A stretch of DNA of 64,000 nt from Labyrinthula sp. Ha (Eukaryota > Sar > Bigyra > Labyrinthulida > Labyrinthulaceae), in assembly GCA_015227615.1 (NCBI GenBank), contig JAALGZ010000013.1, positions 620,001 through 684,000 on the forward strand. The letters are read 5' to 3'. Shown here piece after piece: positions 43,801 through 56,430 of the stretch (its first letter is position 1; each line of letters opens with the position of its first letter). The notes beneath the pieces were generated by a model. That model was not told the DNA's origin, did not search any database, and was given only the letters and a program-made list of their open reading frames with translations. The translations under genes were made by a program, and so were the position numbers.

Positions 43801-46800
43801 TCTTTTCCTTTAATTTAGATAATTATTAATATTATATATTATTTCTTTAGTCTGATTTATTCTCCAATCACATACTTTGAATTAATATTAGTTTGTTTAT
43901 CTCTTACTGTATTATTTATTTCAGGTTATTTTGTGTTACTAAGGCCAGTGATTGCGTTGGAAACTATTTTAGTGATACATCTTTTATGCCTACGGGAGAC
44001 TGAAATGTATCCATCTTTTTTAAGAACAATTCAAAGAATGACGAGTATATTTTAATGAGTTATTTAGAAATTTTAATTTTTGCCTTGATCTTAATTACTA
44101 TTCTTCGCACTTTATGTGTTTTAATACAATTCGAATATCCTATTTCCAGTAGATATAGTTCTTCTAAAGATACACTGTGCTCTTTAAAGAGACTTATTTA
44201 AAAACCCAATATTTATCTATCTATCTGCCTACTTTGCAACTGTTTAGGCAGCTTACCCTATGTTTGGCACCGAAAGTTCTTTTCAGTACAAACTTAGCAT
44301 TAAGATAGCCCACTTTGTTAGATAATGTAATTTCAATCTATTCTCACGGTATTATTGCTATATCTGTCCTAATGTTAATAAATATAATTCTGAAGCTTTG
44401 TTTCTCCAGTACTTTGCGATTATGAAAGCATGCTTCATATTAGTTATTCTAATTTCAATCACATGTCATAATACTAATTTTTCATCGCAGCTTTTGATGC
44501 AACACACTATTCATTTTTCCTATATGTTTAATGGCTCATTTTACTTAGATACTCTGATATATGAAAATAACTATTGACTTTTCCATTTCAAACTATCTCG
44601 TACCTTTTCTCAGATTATCTCAGTATTTGTGCATGGTCGCTATTCACACACTACTTGTTGAATGTATGAATTAATGCTATAGGCTTATTTTTACTTTAGG
44701 CCTGTGTCTGAAATGTAGAAGATTATTAATAATCTTGTTGAATTCATCTCTTTCTCAAGCGTTAAGCATAGCACCAGGAAAATGAAGGTACAATAAGTTT
44801 GAAAAGGAAGTCGATTATTTTCTCTTCTAACTATCACTGATTTTTATGTTTTACAGTATTACGGTTCATATGAACTGGATTTTCTGTTAAGAAACCAGAT
44901 CTATGGCTCGAGCCTTTTGTAACAATTCTAATGGTATAAACATTCACCAAAAGACAAAAACATTAATTAATATGAAGGTATGCACCAACTGCTTCTTTGC
45001 CTGAATGATCAGCGAATGAGCTAGCTTATCAGCTCAGTCAACTTTATCTCAGTATCAGAGAAAATGTTATATTCTTTCATAACCCGAAAACTAATAAAGT
45101 GAACCGTCATTACTGTCTAGCAAATATTTGCTAAGTCATCGTGTAGTAAGCTTTAACCATGTTATCAGAAGAACCAAAGGGAAAGAAACAACTATTATCT
45201 ATTTTTGATAAAGGTAAGGGCGAGTAATTAAGACCGGGGTTCTGTCTACCTTTGCTCCATCCTAGAAGACCTAGCTTAATTACATTGAAGAATTTATAGT
45301 GCAGACATATCTGGACAGCTTGGACTGTTCAAACTTCTCTGTGCAAATATCACATGATACTATTGGACAAACCCTACCGCGAAGGTTATTATTAGTACAA
45401 AACTCTTATCAGAGTCTTATCCACAAAGTAATATGAATGCAATGTCACCAACTAATAAATTAAAGACCATAAGACTCCCTGTTGAATAACCCGTAAGCTT
45501 ATTTCAAGTGAGATAATATGTGAAATCAGGCATTGAAAATGAAATTTTTATATATTAAATACTTGAATTGCTCACTCGAAGAAAACAAAGTAAACATATA
45601 TATACATATATATTAATGTTTCCAAATTAAATGTTTCCTCACTAATTATCCATGAGAATCCTTGGTACGTATGCTACTGGAAGGTAGGAAGACAGATTTT
45701 CCAACCTCTATTCTAGATGATGGATAATTAAGACGATTGTCTTGATATCTAGCAAAAAATGTCGTGTTATTTAGTTAACTTTAATTCAAAATACATCTTA
45801 TTATTTTGTTTTAATGACGCCAAGTTTTATTATCTGTAAACTACTCAATTTTGATAACAATATTTGACTTCGGGTATTAGATACTTTGTAAGCATCACAG
45901 CTCGGTGTTTTTAATCAATCACCAGTTTACATAAACGTACCATCAATTCTTAAGAAGTGAGAAACCTTTGAAGTATACCGAGTAAATTTTTATTGGTCAA
46001 AAACCTTTGTTAAAATTTCAAAATATTTGTACTAAGAGCTTAACTTATTTATATGAAACCTTCTTAATCGCAGCATGTGAATGATAAGTGTAGAAAGGAC
46101 CCCGAGGGGTAACTACCAGGCTCCAATATTCTTAGTTTTGAATAGAGAGTGAAGTGAATCGTAGAACATCTCAGGTTAATAACGCATATTGTTATATTTT
46201 TCGCACATTTTCGCCTACAAAGAACCGAATTCAAAAATAATAATTGGCTTAGGAACTTGCTTGTTTTCTGAAAGTATTCGATTCATCAATAAAGTTACTA
46301 CAGATAGAATTAGTCATATGTATATACAATAGAAAACCCTGCCTTCGAATCCTAATTAACGAATATTAAGAGAATACTAAATAAAAACGGGCACATTTAT
46401 TAAAGTCTATAAGGATTTCTAAAAGATATAGATTCGAATTTTTTGAGATATACTGCAAGTAATTTTTTGTTAAGCATTCAATAAACTGGTTGACAATGTT
46501 TTGCCTGTTTTGAGTTCTTCATTAGTGATTCCAACCCAATTCAAAAATATCTGCAAATATTAATGACCTTGTTTAAGTAAAAATCAACAGTTCTGAATTT
46601 ATTAACTGAAAAACTTTCCATACTGGACACAAAATCATTAAGACGAGCAGTATCGCTAGAAATAAAGTATCAAGAAAACATTTTTTCGTTAATACATCAC
46701 ACTGAAGAATTTAGAAGGGGTAAGGAATATTATAATTGTAAAATATCTTTGAGAATATTATATTTTGTAGGCTGTTCCTTGGCAAGGAAGGGACAGTGTA

Positions 46801-49350
46801 AACTGGTGGTTACACATATCTATTACTGTTTAAATTTGTTTTCCCCGCCATACCTAAACTAGGCCACAAAATATTCGGGAAAATAATGACATAAAACAAA
46901 TGATATTTGATGCAAGAAGTACTTTTCTTACCTAAAAATTAAATTTTTTTACATATTGATCATATTAGAAAATCATTTATCCGATGATATTAGCAGTTCC
47001 CTAGGCATCCGTGGGCAAGATTGCCTGTATGGAGCCTGAAATGCTCTAGATATAAGCTTTTGCTAGTGTGCTTCGCTAAATACCAAGTTGTATGGTGTTA
47101 GAAGTTACTAATAACCCAGCAGCATTGTTATATGCCTTTAATGTTGCTCCAATTCTATATACAATCATCTCTAGAGACAAAGGGAAAATCTTATTAAGCT
47201 CTGATTGTGAAAGTTAGATGCAATTATTTGGTTTCAGAAGTCATATAGTTCAATAATAACGAAAAGAAATAATACTTTTATAAAATTTAATTTTAGTAGA
47301 AAAAGCTAAGAACTGCAAAAAGCCAGTCCCATAACTTGGAAAATACAATATCAGCTCTACTACCATTTTGCAATTGACATATCTAGTCACGTCATATAAT
47401 TAAAAGAAGTTAATAGACGGTATGAACAAATGGTCGAGTATTAGGGGTGAATGATAGTATAATTTATGGTAGTTTCTAGGATGAATTTCTTCTGTTTATA
47501 CTTTAAGAAGCACTGAGCGAGGAGATTGGATCCTATTAGACTCAAACTGTGCCCGCTACTTTATAAGCTAGACAATATGCTAACCACATATTGTCAGAAC
47601 ACCATGTTTGCTACCATTTTTGTCTCTCAAACTATCCAACACTCCGGTTAGCACCAAATTTAAACTTTTAAAATATGATTACTCGCTTTTTTGGTGTTGA
47701 ATGCTTTGAGAATAGTAACTGTTCTACCTATAGGTTGGTCTTTAATTTTGTTAAAGTACACTGATGCGAGTTTCAAAGAATAAGTCTGTAGTAGAGTCAC
47801 TCAGTCTTCAGATAAAATAATCCTGATTTTATCTTTCGCTCGTATTCCAAATGTTATAATCATGTTATGGAACTATGTAAATCTTTATGTTATTTTATTG
47901 TTAGTATTTAGTGTTAATTTAGCGAAACTAGGCTATATCAATAAAAAATTGGTTCTTGAGAGCAAAAGTAGAAAAAACCTGTTTCGGATAACATAGACAC
48001 AATAATAATGAGAAGTTTACTGTCAACTTCACATGCGTTATCCTCTATTAACGAAACCGTCACACACCATAGCAATCTCTGAGTCTTCAACACCGAATAA
48101 TTATCATAGAAAAAGGAACAAATTTCGCTGGTTAAATACTTGTAAACTCATTCAAATACATCTAACTAAGTTTCTTGTGCCCCATCATTTTATGCATTGT
48201 GGTAAAGATTCGATGGCGTTGGAGATGGTCCTAAGCTCGAAGAAAAATCTCCTCAACACACTTGCTGTTAACTATCAATGGAAATGTCGTTAATGGTGTG
48301 TGCACGGTTGTCACTTCAACCCCCGGAAGCTCCTCTCTATTTTTCTCGAAAATGGTTTCTCTCGGAATATTATTGAACAAATAAAAATCATTGAAAGTAC
48401 CCACTTAGTCTAAGGTCAAGTGTACCTGAAATGTACTGTCAGAAAGGTATTTTTACATGTTTCTTCAGATTTCTTTATGTCTCAACTACTTAAAAAATAC
48501 CGTTTCTTAAGTTATACTTCTTTCTAAGTAAAATAAGTATTTATTAGTCATACTGAAAGTAGAAGACATAAATTATCCGAATTGCGTGCGAGACACTTAG
48601 GCTCCGTGTTTGAACTGCCTGCTGTTGATATGTTCAACTCACTTGGTATATAGTGTTTCCTGTTACAAAAAGTGAAACGTGGTGGGTAAATCAACCGGGA
48701 AACAGCTACAGTTAGCTTCAGTAAACCAGGTTGGAAGTTCCTTCAGCAAACGCTTGTTTTCTTTCTTCTAAAGCCACTCCTTCATTTTGGTTTCTTTTCT
48801 ATTATCTCATTAAACATAAGCGCTATCTCTCAGTCTCCTATTAACTTGGTGTTGTTTTGACTTCAAGCAGAAAACATGTATTCTTTGGTGAATCTACCAA
48901 AAGGCTATAACATAATGTTATGTAAAAATTTCCAACGGTATAACGGTAGCTACCATTTACTCAAATGTCGAGGTAATAATTACCGTTAAGAGACTGGAAC
49001 AGTAATTAACGGTAAGTTCCGTTAATAAATTCTGACTATGTACCCTAATGGTTATGTGTTAAACGTACAAAAAAGAGTTCATATTTGTGCCACTTAATTA
49101 TATGAAGTTACTGTCTTGTTGAATGAAAGCAATGGTATATTACCATAGATTATCAACCAAAAACTTGGAACTCTGTCTGATTAAACCGGATTGATTTCAG
49201 TTATAGGAAGCCTAGGAAGTCAGAAACAGTGATAGTTACAACCCACGGAAATAATCTACTAACACAAGAGTTGCTAAACTTTAGTCTACGTTTTCTACAA
49301 CTTCTTATAGTAACTGCTACTAGAATTTAGCGTCTGTTTTTCCTCGTCGA
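40884..49350. other. 8.5-kb gene-poor stretch
   Basis: The longest gene-free region. No ORF above 86 codons; the ATG-started ones (41785-41967, 48033-48293) have no recognisable domain and cannot be joined to neighbours by the short-intron pattern. No RNA gene, tandem array or transposon was recognised. Confidence 0.45.
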
Positions 49351-50289
49351 ATGAATTTTAACTTGTTCACATCAACCAGGGTTCAACCCGATATACCAAG
49401 TCCTAAACCTACACCCGCAATAAAATTCCAAAGAACTGATAGCTTCAGAGCAAATATTCTTATTAATTTTTCTTCAAAAACTGAGCTCCTTGACTTGCCT
49501 GCTGATCTAAAAAAAGGGTTGAAACTCAACACACAAAAAACTTTGAAGGCGATCTTAAATTTTCCAACGAAAAACATTCATCACAAAACAGTTACCAAAA
49601 TATTGTTAATACTTGAAAAGGCAAAGAATGTGACAACATATTATCTCTACACTGTTCCCAGTACTTCTTGGTTGAATTTTTTGATGTCATCTTTGCAACT
49701 ATTGAACTCTGAGAAGCTATTGGACGCAAAAAGCTCTCTTCTACACCCTAAAAATACCAAAATGCTGTCTACTTGGAAATCTTTGAGTTTTGTAAAACGG
49801 CGCATAGAGTTTTCTGATCTTACCGCAGGTGAAAATATAGAATCAAATAGTTTGTATAACCTTGAGATGCAGCCTGGAACTAGTAGGACATCCGTTCTGA
49901 GATTGTCAAAAGTTATTGGTATGACTTCTTTTTTTTATCTGCAGAAACTATCACTGGTTTTTGAAAAGCGATTGAGTTCTAAGTTGGTTTCCTTCCTTCT
50001 TTCTGGATCAGCCTCTGATATTTTTGCTAATTTAGTTTTTGCGTGGTTTAATATTGAGATATGGAATCACAGGTTGGTGTATTCGTTGTCAAAAGCTCTT
50101 TTAAAAAACAAGCAAATGGATATGATTTCTTTTCTAGGAGAGAATGCTGCAAAATATTTGGATCAATCTGAATTTTTTTCTCTTATTTTTCCGATTTCTC
50201 TCTTAACTAACCCTCCAAGAATTTTCGTTGAAAAGGAAGTTTTAAAACCGAGTTCACGCAGATTCTTTAAGCTCTTATTCAATGAGTAA
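49351..50289 (+). CDS. unrecognised leucine/serine-rich protein (312 aa), probable family member
   Basis: Single-exon, ATG at 49351. Rich in Leu, Ser, Lys and Phe, with no signal peptide. Part of it resembles the 340-aa protein at 10.4 kb: FYLQKLSLVFEKRLSSKLVSF then IEIWNHRLVYSLSKALLKN here, compared with TNITTLKLENTN then IRVSWNTLVYPFTLFLRR there, with similar spacing. This suggests a divergent paralogue of the leucine-rich family. It ends 239 bp before the inner edge of the right duplication arm. Function unknown. Confidence 0.6.
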   Translation: MNFNLFTSTRVQPDIPSPKPTPAIKFQRTDSFRANILINFSSKTELLDLPADLKKGLKLNTQKTLKAILNFPTKNIHHKTVTKILLILEKAKNVTTYYLYTVPSTSWLNFLMSSLQLLNSEKLLDAKSSLLHPKNTKMLSTWKSLSFVKRRIEFSDLTAGENIESNSLYNLEMQPGTSRTSVLRLSKVIGMTSFFYLQKLSLVFEKRLSSKLVSFLLSGSASDIFANLVFAWFNIEIWNHRLVYSLSKALLKNKQMDMISFLGENAAKYLDQSEFFSLIFPISLLTNPPRIFVEKEVLKPSSRRFFKLLFNE

Positions 50290-50413
50290 GAGCTTTGCAT
50301 GAAACAAAGAATATAAATCAGATCTACTTCCTTTACTTCACCCATAGTTTTATTCATTTTTTGGTTTCGTTTACTGCTCTCAAACTCACTGATGAAGCTA
50401 ATGAATATATTTT

Positions 50414-50800
50414 ATGAAAAAGGTAGAAAACATGTTGTGCATAAAGGTTATTATTTATGACTCCGAGTTCTTTGGAATATATTGTGAAATCTTTCAAAGG
50501 TATAAAGTTACAGTTAGGAAGACTATGGTTAGGGTGATTAGGATTCTGCAAAAGCTTGTGGTAGCAGAGGGAGTTGGTCAAGCTTTGGTCCCTTATTATA
50601 GACAGCTGCTTCCTATATTTAACCTATTCAAAAACAATAATTTGAACTTAGGTGATGGCATTGACTATTCCCAGCAAAAGAATGATAATCTTGGTGATTT
50701 GATTAACGAAACTTTGGCTTTGTTTGAACTGCACGGTGGAGATGATGCATTTATTAATATCAAGTATTTAATTCCAACTTATCAAAGTGTCAAAGCTTAG
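50414..50800 (+). pseudogene. truncated PACRG 3' copy fused to unrelated sequence
   Basis: The last ~90 codons (from 50529) are identical in protein sequence to the end of intact PACRG, including [17 protein letters not shown] and the stop. The duplication breakpoint removed everything upstream. An ATG at 50524 falls exactly at the place of an internal PACRG Met, and an upstream ATG at 50414 keeps the frame open through 38 non-PACRG residues. It lacks two thirds of the protein, so it is unlikely to act as PACRG, but the remaining frame has no disabling change, which suggests the duplication is young or the chimera is used. Confidence 0.8.
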
Positions 50801-50845
50801 AACTACTTCAGTGCTGTAGAATTAGAAATATAACTTCTCGAAAGA

Positions 50846-51154
50846 CTAAAACTTTCTAGCCTCTAACAATCTCTCGTGCATTTCCTGATTATCTTTTGTA
50901 TGAACTTGCCAGGTATTTGACCAAAATGCAGCTGCTTGTTGTCTAACTGCATAAAGTTCAGCATCACTTAAACCTTCTGTTTTGCTTTCTTCATTTACTC
51001 TTGTTTCTTCCCGTCTTTCCCTTGAATCTAAAATTTTCTGATCAGAGTCAAATTTTGATTTTGCTTTTTCTAAAAACTTAAACAATGCTAAAGTGGATGT
51101 CAAAGTAATAAATGCAGTGAGAAAAAAAGTATTAAAGTTTTCAATCATATTCAT
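50846..51154 (-). CDS. 102-aa single-pass membrane protein, right copy
   Basis: Amino-acid sequence identical to the left copy at 22005-22313, with the same N-terminal membrane segment and charged tail. It lies 45 bp from the PACRG fragment, as in the left arm. Perfect identity over this gene points to recent copying, gene conversion or strong constraint. Confidence 0.6.
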   Translation of the reverse strand: MNMIENFNTFFLTAFITLTSTLALFKFLEKAKSKFDSDQKILDSRERREETRVNEESKTEGLSDAELYAVRQQAAAFWSNTWQVHTKDNQEMHERLLEARKF

Positions 51155-51593
51155 AAACGGCTAAGAAAACTTGAGTTGAATATAAGTAAAGAAAAAATAC
51201 TTACGAAAAAAAAAAGAAGATAATAAGATGCTGTTATTTTTTTCTATTGGTTTATTAAGATTTTATGAGTTTATAACAAACAGCTTAGGTTTGACAGGTA
51301 ATGGAGATGAGCAATAGACTTAGTTGCACTAAAAACGAAGAATACTAAGTTAACGCACTGTTTATAGAAGAAACAAGAATGAATTCGATTATCAAAAGTT
51401 GCTTAAATTTTTTATTTCCATGAAATAAAACATTCTGGAAATAACTGGAAAGCTAATAAATGCAGGAAGTAGAATTTTAAGACAAGTCTTAATTGGAAAT
51501 ATTGAAATATTAGCTGTGTGGATTTCTTGGAAGGCGGGACATTCTTGAAGTCTCTTTTAGACACTTATTTCTGAAGAAAAACGAAACAAAAAA
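51155..51593. other. 439-bp divergent intergenic region, right copy
   Basis: Counterpart of 21566-22004, with differences clustered near the 368-aa gene start. Confidence 0.35.
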
Positions 51594-52700
51594 ATGAACC
51601 AAGTTAAACTGCTCTGGAAAAAGTTACCTTTGGTCTATAGAATAACTCATATTATCGAAAATTCTATTATTACGATAACAATAGATAAATACAGATCTAT
51701 ATATGAAGAAGGATGGTACTTCAAAGTTAAACCACTACGACTTCAAATAAAAGAAGTCAATATTGAACTGAAGGTTGAAGCAAGAAATGGATTTTGCTTC
51801 AAGTTGATAAAAAAATTTTTATTTTATCAAAAAAATATTCAAAGCGTTTCCTTTTATGGTGACCATGTCTTTGAAAACTTTCATCATCTAATTAGGTTCT
51901 TTCTCGAGAGAAATTCTTTACTAAGAAAATTAAAATTATCCACGGAATTTTTGAAGAAACTTTCTGGAACTGCAAAAAATAAAATAATTCAAGAATATAA
52001 GTTCAAAGAAGTTTTGTACCTAAAGAACGAACAAAGAGGGGAAGAGGTTATTTGTGGTCAGCCGTGGGTTCGTACACCTCCAAGATATGACATTGAGAGG
52101 ACACAAAGAAATATTTTTTTTAGAGCACGTTTGCCTTATTTTTTTTATTGCATTAAAAAACATCCTGAATTTAGTTTGGTTAATATGCAAATACTTGAAT
52201 TAACTTGTGCATCCTCAATGTATGTGAAAACAATATACTCTTTGATGGAATTGACTAAAAGTAAGAAATTAGAAATACTCTACCTAAGCATTCCTGTTGC
52301 TTGCGGACATAAAGAATTCGGCATGTTGTGCAGTCTGATAAGGAAAATGATCAACAGCTTTAAACTAAGAGTGGTACATCTAGATTTAGGTCTGGTGAAT
52401 GTGAAGTCTTCTTATTCTCTATTTCCTTATTTGTTTCATAGCTATTATTACCATGGTCGTTTTGGGAGAGCAGTGGAAGTTTATTGTAAGTTTTTCGATC
52501 CTTTGGAAGAAAGGTTTATTAAATTTAAAAGCCTCAACCAGCTAAATATACCATTGAATAGTTTTGAAGTATACTTAAGAAGATTGCGCAGGTTGGTTAA
52601 GAATGTTAAATGGAGCCTGAGACATCAGGATAATGAGACATTTTATTTCTCCATGAATGATTCTTCGATTAGGCTACGTAGAAGTTTTTTAATAGGTTAA
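51594..52700 (+). CDS. unrecognised leucine-rich protein (368 aa), right copy
   Basis: Counterpart of 20459-21565. Only two residue differences are seen, both near the C-terminus (VKNVKW here for VKNVNW, LRRSFLIG here for LRRGFLIG). The same irregular leucine-rich pattern applies. Both copies are open, so both may be expressed. Function unknown. Confidence 0.7.
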   Translation: MNQVKLLWKKLPLVYRITHIIENSIITITIDKYRSIYEEGWYFKVKPLRLQIKEVNIELKVEARNGFCFKLIKKFLFYQKNIQSVSFYGDHVFENFHHLIRFFLERNSLLRKLKLSTEFLKKLSGTAKNKIIQEYKFKEVLYLKNEQRGEEVICGQPWVRTPPRYDIERTQRNIFFRARLPYFFYCIKKHPEFSLVNMQILELTCASSMYVKTIYSLMELTKSKKLEILYLSIPVACGHKEFGMLCSLIRKMINSFKLRVVHLDLGLVNVKSSYSLFPYLFHSYYYHGRFGRAVEVYCKFFDPLEERFIKFKSLNQLNIPLNSFEVYLRRLRRLVKNVKWSLRHQDNETFYFSMNDSSIRLRRSFLIG

Positions 52701-54045
52701 ACTAGTTTATGGCATTTATATTTGTATGTTTACTTCTTGTACTTTTAGCATGAGCGCTAAATTTTTCATTGAAGCAAAAGTATTAAGAAGAACAAAATAA
52801 GTTCAAGACTATTTTCAAGTTTTAGCAATTAATATATTGAAGCGACTTATTATTATAACAAAGTAAGAAAATGTTTAGTGTATATATTATTTTATTTAAT
52901 TTACTGATTAGATTTATTGTAGAGCTGAGTATTAGTATTGCAAAATGACGGAGTAAAATACTAAATGACAAAAAGAAAATAACTGTTCTAAATAAAAAGC
53001 TTATATTCTTAGAATTCTGTGTATAATATTTACTGGGAAAGCAATGCAATACATAATGAGAGGTTACTGTTAAAGAATTCAATGATCCTTCTCAAGGAAG
53101 AAATTCTTACCTTTTATGAAGCTTTGTAGCCTCGTTTCCTTCCAATGTCAGAATATTTCTTTGCTCATACTTTACTTCCGCTAACCAACAATTTTACAAA
53201 AGTAAATTTTATGTTCAAGCAAAGCACTGTTTCAATATAATCACAATAACAGGGATAATTAAGAAAAATACATCAGTTTCGAAAGAATGAAGCAAGGATT
53301 ACAACATCGGTAGTAGAGTATTGTAATCATATGAATACGTATCTTTAAATTTGTTTCTTCTCTGAGAAGAGTGAAAATGAAAAATGCCAACAGAGACTCA
53401 ATTCAAAAAAGTAAATGAAAACTATTTGTTTAATTTGAACCGTGCATAGAAACTCAATACCACGATGGATGAGTACTTGGAATAAATATAGAATTTATTC
53501 ATTTAAGTAGAGATTTGTCGAAATTTCTACCTTTAGCACGGGATATAACCGTGTTATTGCCATTGATTGATGATTTCAACAAATTGCTTATCAGGAAAAA
53601 AGAACACTCGCTTGCAATATCTGAGTTTATTGATCACATTCTTTCATTTACCTGAAAGTTTCTTAGCTTTATTGTTGGACAGCAGAAAAACTTGTTTTCA
53701 ACTTGTTTTTTATTATATAAGGTTTTTTTTTGAAAAATTCTTCTTGGGGAAAGTTTAAACTATATCTAGTTCCAAAAAGAGTATTGACAAAAGAACGTTC
53801 TTAAACACAAAATTCTGCGACTTTTTAGCTCTGTCTATCAAAAGCTTTACTCATTAAGCCATGAATATTGTTTTGGGTTGAATTCAGATAGTCAACCAAA
53901 GAAGGAAAGCTAAGAATGTCCGTATAATAGAAAAACACGTCTGCGAATACATAGACATGTGATAAATGACAAACGCTTAGCAAAAAAAACCTTTTTCTTC
54001 TCTTGAACAACATGAAATAATTTTACCCTATATATAGACAACAAG
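52701..54045. other. 1.35-kb convergent intergenic region, right copy
   Basis: Counterpart of 19112-20458. Substitutions and small indels are easy to see by eye (for example around 52980-53070 against 20110-20190). No gene. Confidence 0.4.
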
Positions 54046-55329
54046 TTACACAAGGTCACAAGTCCACTGCTCACTTTTGAGAAAATAACACTTAATATCA
54101 CTATTTGAATGTATCAACGCTGAGACCTCTCGTTCATCAATCTCATAACCAAACCGAGAAGCAATAATTTGAGCCATTGCTGTAAATTCGGCATCTAACT
54201 TATGAAGTAAACTCCATTTTAGCTCAAAATTATGAATTTTGTGTGTATGTGCTGAGTTCAGTTTACTATCAACAGCTTTACTTCGATAATTGTGCCAATC
54301 CACTTCGGAAGGTTGATGAGAAACTTCTGCTTTTTCCAAGAGAAACCTCAAAATGGCTTCTCGTTCTTCTGTATGGTCCATTACCTCAATTTTAAATGTG
54401 AGCTCACTATAAGAAGCAACAAAGCTATTAAATAAAACCCAATGCCTCAAAGCTAATATTAGTGCAATATGGAATTCAGGAACCTCTTTATTCAATAAAA
54501 AGTTTCGAAAATGTCTTATTCGTTCTTCCATAGAATCGTGAGCAATTTCATACCCCTTAAAATAATCAACATTGCAAGTTATCGAAACAAAATTCTTGTA
54601 TGCAAAACCACCTGCATCTGCCCTACTATTAATTTGCTTCAAGGGGCTTCGTATTAGATGAAAAATGTGTTTATATCTTACGTGAGGAGTTGGCAATGTA
54701 GGAAAATTCCATGGTTCTCTTTTACAAACCTTTTCATTGAAAGAGTTTGGCCAAGAAACAGATCCGATTTCTCTATTTCTTGTTGGAGAATTATTATCAT
54801 GCGACACATGTAGGTTCAAGTTATTAAACTCAGCAACCATGAAACTGGTACCAGATCTACCTACTCCTGTAATTAAAAACTCTAACTCGAGAATATTGTC
54901 TTGGTTGTACTCTATTAGTTCTCCATATCTGGAATACACAGAATATGGTGCTCGTCTATAGATCTTGCAAAAGCTCTCATTTGTAAAAGCCCTATTTGTA
55001 TGTTTGGCAAGAAATATATATGTTTTGCCTTCATTTACGTTGCCCATGCCATTGTATTCATTCTCTTGAACTCTTAGTTTTCTTTCCTGAATACTTTTTA
55101 TACAGGATAAATAATCATCTTCGTCTGAATTTTGAGCGTTTTTTAAATCCCTACTAAAAAACTTTTCCTCTAAGTTACCTCTAATATTCTCACCAAATAT
55201 TCCATATATCAAACAAAAGGAAATAAGGCAAAGAAATAGTTTAACTACTTTCCCTTTTCTCCAGCAGGGTGTTCTATATACTATCCAGTTCTTCTTTTCT
55301 TTGGATAGAAAACTTTCTAATTCTAACAT
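54046..55329 (-). CDS. type II membrane sulfotransferase (427 aa), right copy
   Basis: Same length and layout as the left copy: membrane anchor at ~30-46, PAPS 5' loop GVGRSGTSFMV, 3'-phosphate segment HLIRSPLKQINSR. I count about 15 amino-acid differences, concentrated in the first 65 residues (LESFLSK, NWIVYRTPC, FGENIRG, LEEKFFSRDLKNAQ) and including Ser for Asn in the 3'-phosphate segment. Ser-Pro is common at this site in sulfotransferases, so the change may affect cofactor binding only mildly. Both copies look functional. Confidence 0.8.
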   Translation of the reverse strand: MLELESFLSKEKKNWIVYRTPCWRKGKVVKLFLCLISFCLIYGIFGENIRGNLEEKFFSRDLKNAQNSDEDDYLSCIKSIQERKLRVQENEYNGMGNVNEGKTYIFLAKHTNRAFTNESFCKIYRRAPYSVYSRYGELIEYNQDNILELEFLITGVGRSGTSFMVAEFNNLNLHVSHDNNSPTRNREIGSVSWPNSFNEKVCKREPWNFPTLPTPHVRYKHIFHLIRSPLKQINSRADAGGFAYKNFVSITCNVDYFKGYEIAHDSMEERIRHFRNFLLNKEVPEFHIALILALRHWVLFNSFVASYSELTFKIEVMDHTEEREAILRFLLEKAEVSHQPSEVDWHNYRSKAVDSKLNSAHTHKIHNFELKWSLLHKLDAEFTAMAQIIASRFGYEIDEREVSALIHSNSDIKCYFLKSEQWTCDLV

Positions 55330-55361
55330 TTCTGCTAAACAGTTAAAATAAATTTAGAATA

Positions 55362-56115
55362 TTAAGGAAAACAATAAAAAGACCAAAGTGCATTTTGAAC
55401 TTGATTAGCATTCAGTTCTTTTAGTACCTTTGATTTATTTTGCATCCTCTTACAAAACTCCAAATAGTTTTTCATTTTATATTCTCTTGGGAGTCCACAA
55501 GCAATAATTGCTTCATCACTCATAAAAGGGAAAAAATCAGGATTAATCAAAGAAGCCAAAAGACTTGCTAAGCATAAGAACAAATAAAGATTAACCTGTT
55601 GCTGGACCAATACCCTTTAACTCACAGAAAACATTAAGACAAGTTTTTATATCTTTTGAATTCTTAGCTGATAAAGCAATTTTAAAACCTCTTAAAGTAA
55701 CTTCTTTGATTAATGAATCTTTGTTAGAGAGAATGAGTTTCCTTAAAGGACGAAATTTACCTCTAGATATTTTCCAAATGAAAACTCGCTCAAGTTCAAG
55801 TTTCGAAAGTTCACGAATAGATTTATTGAGAGAAATTGGAAGGGAATTTTTTATCCAATTATCAAGTTCAATTATATTTATTGCTCTTTTGCGTCCTTTT
55901 CCCAACTCTTCTACCCTGGCATCATATTTCTCCAAGGCACTACAATAACGGTTTCTAGTCAGATAATACCTGATCCAGTTCTCAAGATCATTCGAATCCC
56001 AAAGATTTAAGTTTTTGCGTTTTTCTGTATTAATAAATGGTCCCTTTCTTTTCGGTGGATGCTCTCTTAGATCTTTATTTGATGAAGAAATATTTTTGTA
56101 TTGTTTTCTTTTCAT
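55362..56115 (-). CDS. helix-hairpin-helix DNA-glycosylase-like protein, right copy (two exons)
   Basis: Exons 56115-55596 and 55567-55362 flank a 28-nt intron (55568-55595) at the same place as in the left copy; the intron differs at a few positions but keeps its GT and AG borders. About five residue differences are spread over the 241-aa protein (for example PDFFPF here for PNFFPF). The HhH motif KGIGPATASLLASL is unchanged. The sulfotransferase start is again 32 bp downstream. Confidence 0.8.
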
Positions 56116-56430
56116 TGTTTTTTTTTGGTTTTATGGCCCAAAACTATATTGTTTATTTACGAAACTAAAACGAGAAAAAAAAAAGAACACTATTTGTAGA
56201 AACAAAGCGACACCAAAGTAACTCTGAGCAGTCTACTAAAAATCCATAGGATCTTTTAACATGAATCGATAAATATCACTTTGATTCATATGATAGTTTG
56301 TTACTCTCCTTTCTTTTTCTGAGTATTGGAAATCAAATAAAAGGAGAAAAATAAGTTTGGCTGGATATACAAGAAAAAAGATTTGAATAATTAAATGGCG
56401 CTTATGTGCACTTTATCGAGTCAGGCAAGC
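56116..56430. other. 315-bp intergenic, right copy
   Basis: Counterpart of 16727-17041 with a few substitutions. Confidence 0.35.

Noticed and set aside
46300-47620. tRNA-like stretches around cttcgaatcc
   Set aside because: No cloverleaf with matching acceptor and anticodon stems could be drawn.
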